A stretch of 40,747 nucleotides of DNA, from assembly GCA_913059205.1 (NCBI GenBank), contig CAJXRM010000020.1, positions 1 through 40,747 of the forward strand. The letters are read 5' to 3'. Positions 9,201 through 17,493 of this stretch are shown piece after piece. The notes beneath the pieces are model-generated. The model made no database searches. It saw only the letters and a program-made list of their open reading frames with translations, and was not told the DNA's origin. The DNA comes from an uncultured Flavobacteriales bacterium (GTDB taxonomy: Bacteria > Bacteroidota > Bacteroidia > Flavobacteriales_D > Crocinitomicaceae). A program made the position numbers and the translations under genes. Positions within the stretch are counted from its first letter, which is position 1; every line of letters starts with the position of its first letter.

Positions 9201-10013
9201 TTCTATAGAGAGCAAAGAGATAATGTTCAATTGATTAATGTTACAGGTGCTTACCCAAGACAATATAGAACTTATGGTAATAGAGATTTTGGAACTGTAA
9301 AAGGAATGACTGTTTCTTATGACTTAAGAAGAACTGGAAACATTAGAATGACAGCGAACTATACGATTCAGTTTGCTGATGGAACTGGTTCTGATGCAAC
9401 ATCATCTTCAGGTATCATTAACGCTGGACTTCCTAACTTGAGAACAATTGTACCTTACGATTTCGATCAAAGACATGCGTTTGCAATTACGTTCGATTAC
9501 CGTTACGGTGAAGGAGCAGATTATAATGGACCAGCGATTAAAGGTGTTAACATTTTTGAAAACATGGGATTGAACATAGTTTCTAATATCAATTCTGGAT
9601 CACCTTATTCAGTTCAAGACAACATTACAAATGCTGCGGCTCTTTCGCCAAACGCATCTGGGTTAAATGGAACAACAAATGGTTCAAGATTGCCATGGGC
9701 ATACCGTTTAGATCTTCAATTGGATAGAACATTCAACTTAACCCTTGGAAAAGGAGACAAGAAAAGAGCAACGTTCTTGAATGTTTACTTACGTGTAACT
9801 AATTTATTGAACAAGTTTAATGTTTTAGGAGTTTATAGAGCGACTGGTAATGCAGATGACGATGGATTCTTGGCAGCGGCAGAAAGCCAATTGTCAATCC
9901 AAAATCAAGCGGATGAAGAGTCATTTAGAAATTACTATTCAATGAAAGTAGATAACCCGTTCAATATTAGTTCACCAAGAACTATTCGTTTAGGTGTTAA
10001 ATTCGATTTTTAA
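6225..10013 (+). CDS. TonB-dependent outer membrane receptor with carboxypeptidase-regulatory-like N-terminus
   Basis: A 1262-aa outer membrane transporter. Residues 1-22 form a signal peptide. Residues 24-105 are a CarboxypepD_reg-like beta-sandwich (GTIKGTVTDSDTKQPIPFSQ, then DFDGNFQISSIEPGEYDV). A TonB-box-like stretch follows (EEMKVVAYKVP, 120-130), then the plug at about 135-235 (ISVRGARSDGTYFYIDGIKV; VITGGLPANYGDATGGIISV). The rest is a large beta-barrel with many aromatic strands, ending in IRLGVKFDF with the terminal phenylalanine needed for BAM insertion. No SusD partner follows, so it is not a SusC/SusD pair. Instead a large T9SS cargo starts 22 bp downstream, suggesting a joint role at the cell surface. 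The transported substrate is unknown. Confidence 0.93.
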   Translation: MLLKLNLLLVSVLLTVSYSFSQANLGTIKGTVTDSDTKQPIPFSQVILRSGESIKGGANTDFDGNFQISSIEPGEYDVEVRNPTEGYQPLALEGVIVSSGKITFLYDLKIGKAKDVQDIEEMKVVAYKVPLIDRDGGASGATITREDISRLPVRSAAGVAGTVGGVNSNEGSGAISVRGARSDGTYFYIDGIKVRGSSNLPKSAIEEVTVITGGLPANYGDATGGIISVTTRGPSAKYFGSIEGVTSGMYLNGKDPDGYDGKVYGMDKFGYNLVEGMFSGPLWMQKDSTGKKIKPRLGFLVSANYTDQVDSRPLAGGSYRIKKESRDALLAEPLRKTDVGTFYNSSFLREDDFEKVDWRMNARTHVLSAQGKIDVNTGPSVNLSFGGSLNYGWGNNYSYAGSLMNFSNPGAYKSLDWRVFGRLTQRFSNTEEGSSSKIKSAYYTLMVDYSKTKDDAYDPNHKYNIFNYGHVGKFEIDRQKTYQGLSTTQNGPEQVTIPAETQVRFTPSETNPDLSAQTAQYFSLYDYASSWQAEENYRNLTQVLQGNGLRNGDAPQSVYGIWNNIGSPYNYFGKGETDQIRVSGAGAVNIGDHSISLGFEYEQRYDRGWSAGDNGPMGIWTLARQYANAHLNELDKSTPILFDSIGTVYTGYEPLNTGYAHTSGTGEYGGQANNDNQYFFDYNLRSYLQENGLINSGPGDNEYINIDQYDPNIFTLDMFSPDELLNSGSSFVSYYGYDHTGKKVKGQTDINNYFTDTDENGNYKRFVGAFQPTYIAGYVMDKFSFRDIVFNVGVRVDVYDANQPVLKDPYLIYNAKTVREANQELANDPSKTWIENIPTSMGEDYVVYVNDEFNPNAITGYRNGNVWYDANGAEVADPKVIEGPNGIMPYLQNPGQETPTADAFEDYKAQINVMPRISFSFPISDEASFFAHYDILTKRPTTGTRFDPYQYQHIENRSNVVNNSNLRPEKTIDYELGFQQVVTKTSSLKISAFYREQRDNVQLINVTGAYPRQYRTYGNRDFGTVKGMTVSYDLRRTGNIRMTANYTIQFADGTGSDATSSSGIINAGLPNLRTIVPYDFDQRHAFAITFDYRYGEGADYNGPAIKGVNIFENMGLNIVSNINSGSPYSVQDNITNAAALSPNASGLNGTTNGSRLPWAYRLDLQLDRTFNLTLGKGDKKRATFLNVYLRVTNLLNKFNVLGVYRATGNADDDGFLAAAESQLSIQNQADEESFRNYYSMKVDNPFNISSPRTIRLGVKFDF

Positions 10014-10035
10014 ATCTCATAATTAGAAAAGTATT

Positions 10036-13000
10036 ATGAAAAAGCAAATAATAAATATCGTACTAGGTGCAGCAGCAATGTTGATGACCAATAGTGCACT
10101 AGCTTACTTCGGACCAAATAATGGACCAACTGGAGGTAAAAGTGGAGTAACTACCAAAGGAGCCAGTTGTACTCCTGCAACAGCAAAATTAACGATGTCA
10201 TTTAATGATGTTAGTGCGTTAATTGAGCAAGGTGGTAGTATGTTCCAAAACCGTTCCACAGGGGTGGCCGCGTATGAAGTTCCGAAAGGAAGTAACTTAA
10301 AAGTGATTTTCGCTGGTGCCTTATGGATGGGTGGTAAAGATATCAATGGTCAATTGAAATTGGCTGCTGTTCTTTTTAGAACTGGTGGAAATGATTTTTG
10401 GCCTGGTCCATTAGCTGCAACAGCTGGAACTGGAAATTATGACCCTACAGGTCCTGTTGGACCAGAAGCGATTCGTGACTTTGGTGCCGCAACAATTGAT
10501 GCTGATAGATGCCAGTTTTATGACAAATTCTATACTATTAGAAAGGCAGAGGTAATTGCCTATAATGGTTGGTGGGAATGTGAAAATGGAATTCTTGCGC
10601 CAGAAGATTGTGAGGATGTTACTAAACCTTCGAATGATGTTTTGAATAGAATTTATGCATGGCCAGCACATGGTGATGTAACAAGAGGTGAAGATTATTT
10701 CTTGGCTCCATTCTATGACAATCCACTTGGAGCGTCGGGTGTTGATGGTGCTTATAGACCAGAAGATGGAGATACTCCTTGGTATGATGATATTTTAGAT
10801 AGAGATGATATCGAATGTGGAATTGATAGAAGAATTTCATTATTCGGTGATGAGACGCACTGGTGGGTATTTAATGACAATGGAAATATTCACGGTGAAT
10901 CGAATGGTGATCCAATCGGTATGGAAATTAGAGCACAAGCTTTTGCTTTCGCTACAAGTGATGACGTAAATAGAATGACATTCTATAACTACGAAATGAT
11001 CAATAAGGGAACACAAACGTTGTATGACACTTATTTCTCTCAATACATTGATGCCGATGTCGGAGGATATGATGATGATTTTATCGGTTGTGATGTTTCT
11101 CGTGGATTAGGTTACGCATATAACGGTGATAATTTAGATGAAACTTCAGGTGGTAATTTAGGTTATGGTGAGAACCCACCAGCGGTTGGAGTCGATTTCT
11201 TTGAAGGTCCATATTTGGATTCAGATTTAAGAGATAACGTAGGACCTTATTATGATGAAACAACTGAAACTGAAGTTGTACCAACAGTTCTTGCTGCCAT
11301 AGCAGATGATGGTATAGTTTATAAAGGAATTGGATTAGGTTATTCTGATGGAATTATTGATAATGAGCGATTTGGAATGAGAAGGTTTACATACTTTACT
11401 GGACAAGGTGCTGTTTATCCGTATTCAGATCCAGGAAACGCAAATGAATTCTATAACTTCATGAGCGGTTCATGGGCAAATGGTTCTGAAATGTTTTATG
11501 GTGGAGCTGGTTATGTTGGTTCACCAGGTGTAACAACAACTCCTTCAGATTATTTATTCCCTGGAGATTCAGATCCTTTGGATTGGGCAACTCAAGGTAC
11601 ACCAATGGGTGGAGCTTTTCCAAATGGTTGGAGTGAAGCAGATAACGATGGAGCAGGATCAGCTAACACACCTGGAGATAGACGTTTTGTTCAATCGGCT
11701 GGTCCATTTACGTTGACTCCTGGAGCGATTAACAATATTACAGTTGGAATCGTATATGGAAGAAGTAATTCAGGAGGTTTAATGGCTTCAGTTGAAGCAA
11801 TGAAACGAGCAGATACTAAGGCTCAAGCTTTATTTGATGCATGTTTTAGAATTTTGGAGCCACCTTACGCACCGAAATTAACTATTCAAGAATTGGAAAA
11901 TGAGTTGATTTTGTCGTTGGATAATCCAGCAACATCTAACAATCGTGATGAATCTTACTATGAGGAAGATAAAGTAAACATTCCTGATCCTTTGGTAGAT
12001 CGTTTCTATACATTTGAAGGATATCAAATCTATCAATTGGTAAATGGTGAAACATCTATTGCCGATATTAATGATGATTCTAAAGCGCAAATAGTTGCTC
12101 AGTGTGATATTAAGAATGATATTGTTGATTTAATCAATTTTGAATTCGATGAGGAATTAGGTTTCTCAATTGGATCTAGAAAAGTTGATGCAGCAAACAA
12201 TGGAATTCAGCATACTTTCCAAATTACGGAAGATAAATTTGCTCAAGGAACAAGAACATTGGTTAATCACAAAACGTATTACTATGTTGCGGTAGCTTAT
12301 GCTCATAATGAGTTTAAGAAATATGATCCAAATGATCCATTGTACTTAGATGGTCAAAAAATACCGTACATATCTTCTCGTTTAGGGCATGATGGAAGTT
12401 CTATTAAGGCGGTATCTGCGATACCACATAATCCATCGCCTGAGGCACAAGGAACTGTTTCTAGTTTAGTTTATGGTTCTGGACCGCAAATAAAGCGTCT
12501 TGACGGTTATGGAAATGGTAATAGAATTGTTAATTTGACAACTGCATCTAAAACTTCAATTATTCAAAATGGTTACATGGAAAACCCTGTATACGATTAT
12601 GGTGCAGGTCCAATTAACGTAAAAGTAATTGACCCGTTGAATGTTGTTGGAGGACATTTTGTATGTAAATTCCAAGATTACAACACAACTTCTTCAAATG
12701 GTGCAGATACTGCATCTTGGGTGATTGAGCGTTGGGATTCTGAAGGAGGAAATTTAATTGGAACAGTAAGTTCGGATAGAACAATTGATAATAATAACGA
12801 ACAGTTAATTCCAGAATGGGGCGTATCTGTTCAAATTAATCAAGAGAAATACTATACTCCTGAAGGATCGCCAAGTGGTGGTATTGAGGTGAAATCGACA
12901 AAATTATTGTCTCAATCAATTTCTTATGTGGACAGTACGAAGCGTTGGCTGTCGGTTGTTGCTGATAATGATGCTTATTATCCTACAAACTGGATTCGTT

Positions 13001-14283
13001 CGGGGACTTATGAGCCGAATACTGATCCAACAACTGGAGACTGTTTACCTGACGGGCCTGATTATTTGAACCCGTGTAACTATCCAGATGAAGTGGGAGT
13101 AGATGATAAAAAAGAATGGGCAAAAATTCTTGGAGGTGGTATTGCTCCGCACAGAGTAGTTGGGTACCAATCAAGCTTTATGCCGTTGGCTTACTTTAAC
13201 TATCCTGGACCAGCTGCTGCTCGTAAAAACGCTTCAATTAGTTTCTTACCAAGTGTTGACATTGTAATCACTGCGGATAAGTCTAAATGGACAAGATGTC
13301 CGGTTATTGAGTTAGGAAGAGAAGCTGCATTGAATATTGGAAATTGTGCGCCAGGTGCAATGAGAAAAAGCCAAAGTGTAGGTAAGGATGGTAATCCAGA
13401 TGGAACTGGTACAGGAATGGGTTGGTTCCCAGGATATGCTATCGATGTTGAGTCAGGTGCGCGTTTGTATATGGCATTTGGTGAAAACTCATTCTTAATT
13501 TCAGATAATGGAGGAGATATGATTTGGAATCCTACGGACAGAATTGTTGATAACAATGGAAATCCAATTTTAGGAGGTATGCACCCGATCTATATTTATA
13601 GCTTCCAAAATAAAGCGAAAAACAACTATACGTTAGGATATGATTATCCTGCTTATATTCCTTCACAGGCGAATAACAATGCAACGCATGTGTTGTACAA
13701 CGATATGGTAGCGATTGAAGGTGGAAACAATGCTCTTAAGAGAAATGTTTACGGAAGTATCAGTTGGATTGCAAATCCACTTTTATTGTCTGGACAACAA
13801 CTGTTAGCAACGGAAGTTTCTATTAGTCTACGTGTAAATAAGGAATACAAGAACTTCTCTAATCCTTCGGCGCCAACAGGTGGCCCAAATAATGGAAAGC
13901 CAATGTATTCTTGGAATATGGATGATATTGCTACAAGAACAGGTGATTCGGATAGACTTTCAGAAGTTTTAGATATCATTAATGTAGTTCCAAATCCATA
14001 CTATGCGTATTCTGAATATGAAACAAGTCGATTGGATACGCGTGTTAAAATCACGAACCTGCCAGAAATTTGTAACATTAAGATTTATACAGTAAATGGT
14101 AAGTTAGTTAGAACATTTAAAAAGGATAGTCCAATTACTTCGGTTGATTGGGATCTTAAAAACCACGCTGGTATTCCAATATCTGGTGGCTTGTATCTAA
14201 TTCATGTTGATGTTCCAGATATAGGAGAAAGAATAGTTAAGTTCTATGGTGGAATGAGACAAATAGATTTACAAGGAATTTAA
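10036..14283 (+). CDS. Very large T9SS-exported surface protein with type A-like C-terminal sorting domain
   Basis: A 1415-aa protein with a signal peptide (MKKQIINIVLGAAAMLMTNS then ALAY). The long middle is glycine-, aspartate- and aromatic-rich and resembles a family of large uncharacterised Bacteroidota surface proteins, with stretches such as FAGALWMGGKD, DETHWWVFNDNGN and GMEIRAQAFAFAT. The last roughly 90 residues look like a T9SS type A sorting domain: VVPNPYYAYSEYE, then ITNLPEICNIKIYTVNGKLV, VDWDLKNHAGIPISGGLYLI and ERIVKFYGG. It continues about ten residues (MRQIDLQGI) past the usual basic end. It lies between a TonB receptor (22 bp) and a PorV/PorQ-like gene (21 bp), the partner class that carries T9SS cargo to the attachment complex. 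Ligand or activity is unknown. Confidence 0.85.
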   Translation: MKKQIINIVLGAAAMLMTNSALAYFGPNNGPTGGKSGVTTKGASCTPATAKLTMSFNDVSALIEQGGSMFQNRSTGVAAYEVPKGSNLKVIFAGALWMGGKDINGQLKLAAVLFRTGGNDFWPGPLAATAGTGNYDPTGPVGPEAIRDFGAATIDADRCQFYDKFYTIRKAEVIAYNGWWECENGILAPEDCEDVTKPSNDVLNRIYAWPAHGDVTRGEDYFLAPFYDNPLGASGVDGAYRPEDGDTPWYDDILDRDDIECGIDRRISLFGDETHWWVFNDNGNIHGESNGDPIGMEIRAQAFAFATSDDVNRMTFYNYEMINKGTQTLYDTYFSQYIDADVGGYDDDFIGCDVSRGLGYAYNGDNLDETSGGNLGYGENPPAVGVDFFEGPYLDSDLRDNVGPYYDETTETEVVPTVLAAIADDGIVYKGIGLGYSDGIIDNERFGMRRFTYFTGQGAVYPYSDPGNANEFYNFMSGSWANGSEMFYGGAGYVGSPGVTTTPSDYLFPGDSDPLDWATQGTPMGGAFPNGWSEADNDGAGSANTPGDRRFVQSAGPFTLTPGAINNITVGIVYGRSNSGGLMASVEAMKRADTKAQALFDACFRILEPPYAPKLTIQELENELILSLDNPATSNNRDESYYEEDKVNIPDPLVDRFYTFEGYQIYQLVNGETSIADINDDSKAQIVAQCDIKNDIVDLINFEFDEELGFSIGSRKVDAANNGIQHTFQITEDKFAQGTRTLVNHKTYYYVAVAYAHNEFKKYDPNDPLYLDGQKIPYISSRLGHDGSSIKAVSAIPHNPSPEAQGTVSSLVYGSGPQIKRLDGYGNGNRIVNLTTASKTSIIQNGYMENPVYDYGAGPINVKVIDPLNVVGGHFVCKFQDYNTTSSNGADTASWVIERWDSEGGNLIGTVSSDRTIDNNNEQLIPEWGVSVQINQEKYYTPEGSPSGGIEVKSTKLLSQSISYVDSTKRWLSVVADNDAYYPTNWIRSGTYEPNTDPTTGDCLPDGPDYLNPCNYPDEVGVDDKKEWAKILGGGIAPHRVVGYQSSFMPLAYFNYPGPAAARKNASISFLPSVDIVITADKSKWTRCPVIELGREAALNIGNCAPGAMRKSQSVGKDGNPDGTGTGMGWFPGYAIDVESGARLYMAFGENSFLISDNGGDMIWNPTDRIVDNNGNPILGGMHPIYIYSFQNKAKNNYTLGYDYPAYIPSQANNNATHVLYNDMVAIEGGNNALKRNVYGSISWIANPLLLSGQQLLATEVSISLRVNKEYKNFSNPSAPTGGPNNGKPMYSWNMDDIATRTGDSDRLSEVLDIINVVPNPYYAYSEYETSRLDTRVKITNLPEICNIKIYTVNGKLVRTFKKDSPITSVDWDLKNHAGIPISGGLYLIHVDVPDIGERIVKFYGGMRQIDLQGI

Positions 14284-14304
14284 TCAGATTAAAATTAAGT
14301 TGAA

Positions 14305-15372
14305 ATGAATAATTCAATCGTAAAAATTAAAAGTGCTTTAGTTGTTGGTTTAGCTGTAATGTCGAGCTTTACAAGTAATGCAGGAAATGAAGACCGTGTA
14401 GGTTCTGCAGGTGCCTCGCATATGTTAGTTAATCCATGGGCCAGAAGTACTGGTTCTGGAACATCTGGATTTGCAAGTGTTCATGGCTTAGAAGCTACAT
14501 TTACTAATATTGCTGGACTTGCTTTTACAGATAAAACGCAAATTAAATTCAATTATACAAATTGGATGGGATCTGCTGATATTGCATTGTATAGTGCTGG
14601 ACTTGCTCAAAAAATTTCTGAATCTGATGTAATTGCTGTGAGCATGCAATCATTTGGGTACGGAGATATTCCAATTACAACTGTAAATAATCCAGAAGGA
14701 AATATTGGTACTTTCTCACCTCGTTCTAATGTGTTCAACATCGGTTATGCTAGAACTTTTTCTAGTTCAATTTATGGTGGAATTAACATTAAGGTAATTA
14801 CAGAAAGTATGTCTAACCTTAAAGCAACTGGTTTTGCTATTGATGCAGGTATTCAATACGTAACAGGTGAGCAAGATCAAATTAAGTTTGGTATTACTTT
14901 GAAGAATGTTGGACCGGTAATGAAGTTTAAAGGTGATGGTTTGGCAAATCAAATTAATTATGTTTCTACGGGTGCTGTTGCAACCTTGGAGCAAAGATCT
15001 GCTACATATGAATTACCGTCTTTACTATCTATTGGTGGAGCATACGACTTCATTATTAACGAACAGCATAAAATCAATTTAGCACTTGGATTTACAGCAA
15101 ATTCTTTTTCATCTGACCAATATGCGTTAGGATTGGATTATGGAATGACTGCTTCTGGTGTTGCATTTAATGTTAGAGGTGGATTCATTTATGAGAAAAA
15201 CCTTTTCAGTGCTGAAAACCGATCTAATGCGTTAATCGGTCCAACTGCTGGATTGTCTGTTGATGCATTGGTTGGAGACAAGAAAAATGCTTTAGGAATT
15301 GATTACGCAGTGCGTTTCGCTGGAGCTTTTGGATTAATTCATACAATCGGAGCAACGATTAGCTTAAAGTAA
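14305..15372 (+). CDS. PorV/PorQ family outer membrane beta-barrel protein
   Basis: A 355-aa protein with a signal peptide (residues 1-27) and a predicted FadL-like barrel. The N-terminal pattern GSAGASHMLVNPWARSTG, then GFASVHGLEATFTNIAGLAF, is characteristic of PorV/PorQ proteins. In T9SS, PorV collects folded cargo from the translocon through the C-terminal sorting domain and takes it to the sortase complex. PorQ is an accessory barrel. As the last gene of an operon with one very large cargo, it may be a dedicated shuttle for that cargo rather than the general PorV; that part is inference. A strong terminator follows at 15398-15430. Confidence 0.85.
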   Translation: MNNSIVKIKSALVVGLAVMSSFTSNAGNEDRVGSAGASHMLVNPWARSTGSGTSGFASVHGLEATFTNIAGLAFTDKTQIKFNYTNWMGSADIALYSAGLAQKISESDVIAVSMQSFGYGDIPITTVNNPEGNIGTFSPRSNVFNIGYARTFSSSIYGGINIKVITESMSNLKATGFAIDAGIQYVTGEQDQIKFGITLKNVGPVMKFKGDGLANQINYVSTGAVATLEQRSATYELPSLLSIGGAYDFIINEQHKINLALGFTANSFSSDQYALGLDYGMTASGVAFNVRGGFIYEKNLFSAENRSNALIGPTAGLSVDALVGDKKNALGIDYAVRFAGAFGLIHTIGATISLK

Positions 15373-15397
15373 AAATAATTTATTATCTTTAATATCT

Positions 15398-15430
15398 CAA
15401 GAGAGTCCTATTTAGGGCTCTCTTGTTTTT
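15398..15430 (+). terminator. Rho-independent terminator after the receptor/cargo/PorV-like operon
   Basis: An 11-bp stem with one T-G wobble, CAAGAGAGTCC (15398-15408) and GGGCTCTCTTG (15415-15425), closes a six-base loop TATTTA and is followed directly by TTTTT. It ends 21 bp before greA and so separates the two units. Confidence 0.9.
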
Positions 15431-15451
15431 GTATAATGAAATTAGATTAAC

Positions 15452-15925
15452 ATGTCACAAATAAGTTATTATTCTAAAGAAGGTCTTGCTAAATTGAAAA
15501 GCGAGTTGCATGAAATGGAAACAGTTCAGCGACCAGCTATTTCTGATCAAATTGCTGAAGCAAGAGATAAGGGAGATTTGTCGGAGAATGCAGAATACGA
15601 TGCAGCTAAAGAAGCTCAAGGTTTATTAGAGATGAAAATTTCTAAACTGAAGGAAGTTATGGCGAATGCGCGTGTTATTGATGATTCTGATATAGATGCT
15701 TCGAAAGTATTTATTCTATCTACGGTGAAGATTAAAAACCCGAAGAACGGAATGGAAATGACATATACTTTAGTTGCAGAGAATGAAGCTGATTTAAAAG
15801 CAAAGAAAATTAGTGTTGACTCTCCAATCGGAAAAGGATTGTTAGGCAAGTCTGTAGGAGATATTGCAGATATTGCAACCCCAAATGGCTTGGTTCAGTT
15901 TGAAGTTGTAGAAATATCACGTTAA
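15452..15925 (+). CDS. greA: Transcription elongation factor GreA
   Basis: A 157-aa protein of normal GreA length. It enters the secondary channel of RNA polymerase and stimulates cleavage of backtracked transcripts. The N-terminal coiled coil (residues 8-75) carries the acidic tip GDLSENAEYDAAKE with D42 and E45, equivalent to the two catalytic acidic residues of E. coli GreA. The C-terminal FKBP-like domain ends in SPIGKGLLGKSVGD and VQFEVVEI. The stop TAA overlaps the ATG of the HIT gene by one base (TAATG), indicating translational coupling. Confidence 0.97.
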   Translation: MSQISYYSKEGLAKLKSELHEMETVQRPAISDQIAEARDKGDLSENAEYDAAKEAQGLLEMKISKLKEVMANARVIDDSDIDASKVFILSTVKIKNPKNGMEMTYTLVAENEADLKAKKISVDSPIGKGLLGKSVGDIADIATPNGLVQFEVVEISR

Positions 15926-16314
15926 TGGCGACGTTATTCACTAAGATAATAAACGGAGAAATTCCTTGTCACAAGGTTGCGGAATCTGACGATTTTTTGG
16001 CTTTTTTAGATATCATGCCTGTTAAGCAGGGCCATGTGTTGGTCATTCCTAAGGTAGAAATTGATTATATTTTTAATCTTGAAGATGCTCTTTTAGGACG
16101 TATGATGGTATTCGCGAAAGAAGTTGCAAAAAAAATTGAGGTTGCATTTCCATGTAACCGAATTGGTGTGACCGTTATAGGTTTAGAAGTACCACATGCA
16201 CACATCCATTTGATTCCAATAGATAAGTTGGACGATATGAATTTTGCAAAGCCAAAAATGCAACTCAATCAAGAAGAATTGGCAGAAATGGCTAAAAAAA
16301 TTGCTAGCGTTTAA
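15925..16314 (+). CDS. HIT family nucleotide hydrolase/transferase
   Basis: A 129-aa histidine-triad protein. Its triad PHAHIHLIPI has H91, H93 and H95, with H93 the expected nucleophile. The N-terminus (FTKIINGEIPCHKVAESDDFLAFLDI) is typical of the HINT/HIT branch that hydrolyses AMP-lysine, phosphoramidates or dinucleoside polyphosphates. It is coupled to greA by a TAATG overlap, an arrangement seen in other Bacteroidota as far as I recall. The natural substrate is not known. Confidence 0.93.
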   Translation: MATLFTKIINGEIPCHKVAESDDFLAFLDIMPVKQGHVLVIPKVEIDYIFNLEDALLGRMMVFAKEVAKKIEVAFPCNRIGVTVIGLEVPHAHIHLIPIDKLDDMNFAKPKMQLNQEELAEMAKKIASV

Positions 16315-16392
16315 AGGGTTGACATTTAGTTAGTTGGTTTTTTGGTGTAATATTTGAAGGTTTTTGTTAAAATTAATTAGAATAAAGTAAGG

Positions 16393-17493
16393 ATGAAATT
16401 TACCAATCACTTCAAGCGTTTTGTCAGTATACTGTTTACTTTGCTGTTACAAGTAATTGCTTTTGCTCAGCAACCTGCAGTGACAACGAAGCCTCCTCTT
16501 CAAACCCAGAGTATTTTATTTATTGGAAATAGCTATACGCACATGAATAGCATGCCTGTTTTATTTGATAAGATCGCTGAAGCAAAAGGTGTGAAGATGC
16601 ATGTCGAAATGAATGCATTCAGTAATCACAGTTTCAAAATGCATAGTTTAAGACCTGATTTATACGCCAAATTAAAAGAAAGAAAATGGGACTATGTTGT
16701 TTTGCAAGGATTTAGTCGAGAACTATCGTTTTCTCAAAAGCATATCGACACAGCGTCTGTCCCTTACATTCAACAAATTTTAGATTCTGTTTACGCAAAT
16801 AATTCATGTACGAATGTACTTCTTTATATGACCTGGGGATATAAAGATGGTTTCGCTGAGCGGCCTGAAGTTGATAGCTACACAAAAATGAGTGATTCTA
16901 TTCGTAAAGGATATGAATATATTTCAACGAAATTTAACTTGCCGATTGTTCCTGTAGGACAAGTTTGGCAAGATGTGCGAAATAACTCAAAAATTAATCT
17001 TTATCGCGAAGATGGTCAGCATCCAACATTAGAAGGATCATTTTTAATAGCTTATACTTTTTTCACTTCAATTTTTAAGAATACGCCAGTTGGTGCGTAT
17101 AGCAAAGGTATTCTGGAAAAAGATGCTGCTTTTCTTGCCAATACAGCCTATAAGTATGTGAGTTTGCATTTGGAGGAATTTAAGTTGATAGGAAACGTGG
17201 TCAAAGTAAAACCGGTTCGGACAAAAACAGGAGAATATCTTGCTCACTGTTCGGCTTATTTTCCGGATGCAATTTCCTTAAAATGGTATTTTGGTGACGG
17301 TAAGTCGTCAACCGACACGATCGTGACACATAAGTTCAAGTATGCGCAAGAATACATCGTAACGCTTGTAATTGAAGAAGAATGTGGCGTTCGAAAAATC
17401 AAAAGAAAGATAAAGTTCGAAAAACCGCAAGCTCCTTCTCCTTATGAACGTAAAAAGCCTAAGCTTGACGTTACAAAAACGAAGAAGAGTTAA
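16393..17493 (+). CDS. Secreted SGNH/GDSL-like hydrolase with C-terminal PKD domain
   Basis: A 366-aa protein with a signal peptide (residues 1-25, ending AFAQ). The catalytic domain (about 38-260) has FIGNSYTH at 43-50, with S47 the expected nucleophile, and a C-terminal DGQHPT block (207-212) with the D-x-x-H pair D207 and H210. It resembles DUF4886/SGNH esterases that remove acyl groups from carbohydrates. Residues 280-345 form a PKD-like beta-sandwich (LKWYFGDGKSSTDTIVTHKF). The basic tail (KKPKLDVTKTKKS) is unusual. It converges on two membrane acyltransferases with stops directly abutting, so acyl addition and removal may concern the same surface glycan, which is inference. Confidence 0.85.
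   Translation: MKFTNHFKRFVSILFTLLLQVIAFAQQPAVTTKPPLQTQSILFIGNSYTHMNSMPVLFDKIAEAKGVKMHVEMNAFSNHSFKMHSLRPDLYAKLKERKWDYVVLQGFSRELSFSQKHIDTASVPYIQQILDSVYANNSCTNVLLYMTWGYKDGFAERPEVDSYTKMSDSIRKGYEYISTKFNLPIVPVGQVWQDVRNNSKINLYREDGQHPTLEGSFLIAYTFFTSIFKNTPVGAYSKGILEKDAAFLANTAYKYVSLHLEEFKLIGNVVKVKPVRTKTGEYLAHCSAYFPDAISLKWYFGDGKSSTDTIVTHKFKYAQEYIVTLVIEEECGVRKIKRKIKFEKPQAPSPYERKKPKLDVTKTKKS

Noticed and set aside
6225..14283. SusC/SusD polysaccharide utilisation pair
   Set aside because: The second gene has no lipobox and no SusD-like TPR helices. It is a T9SS cargo with a sorting domain, and no glycoside hydrolases are nearby.
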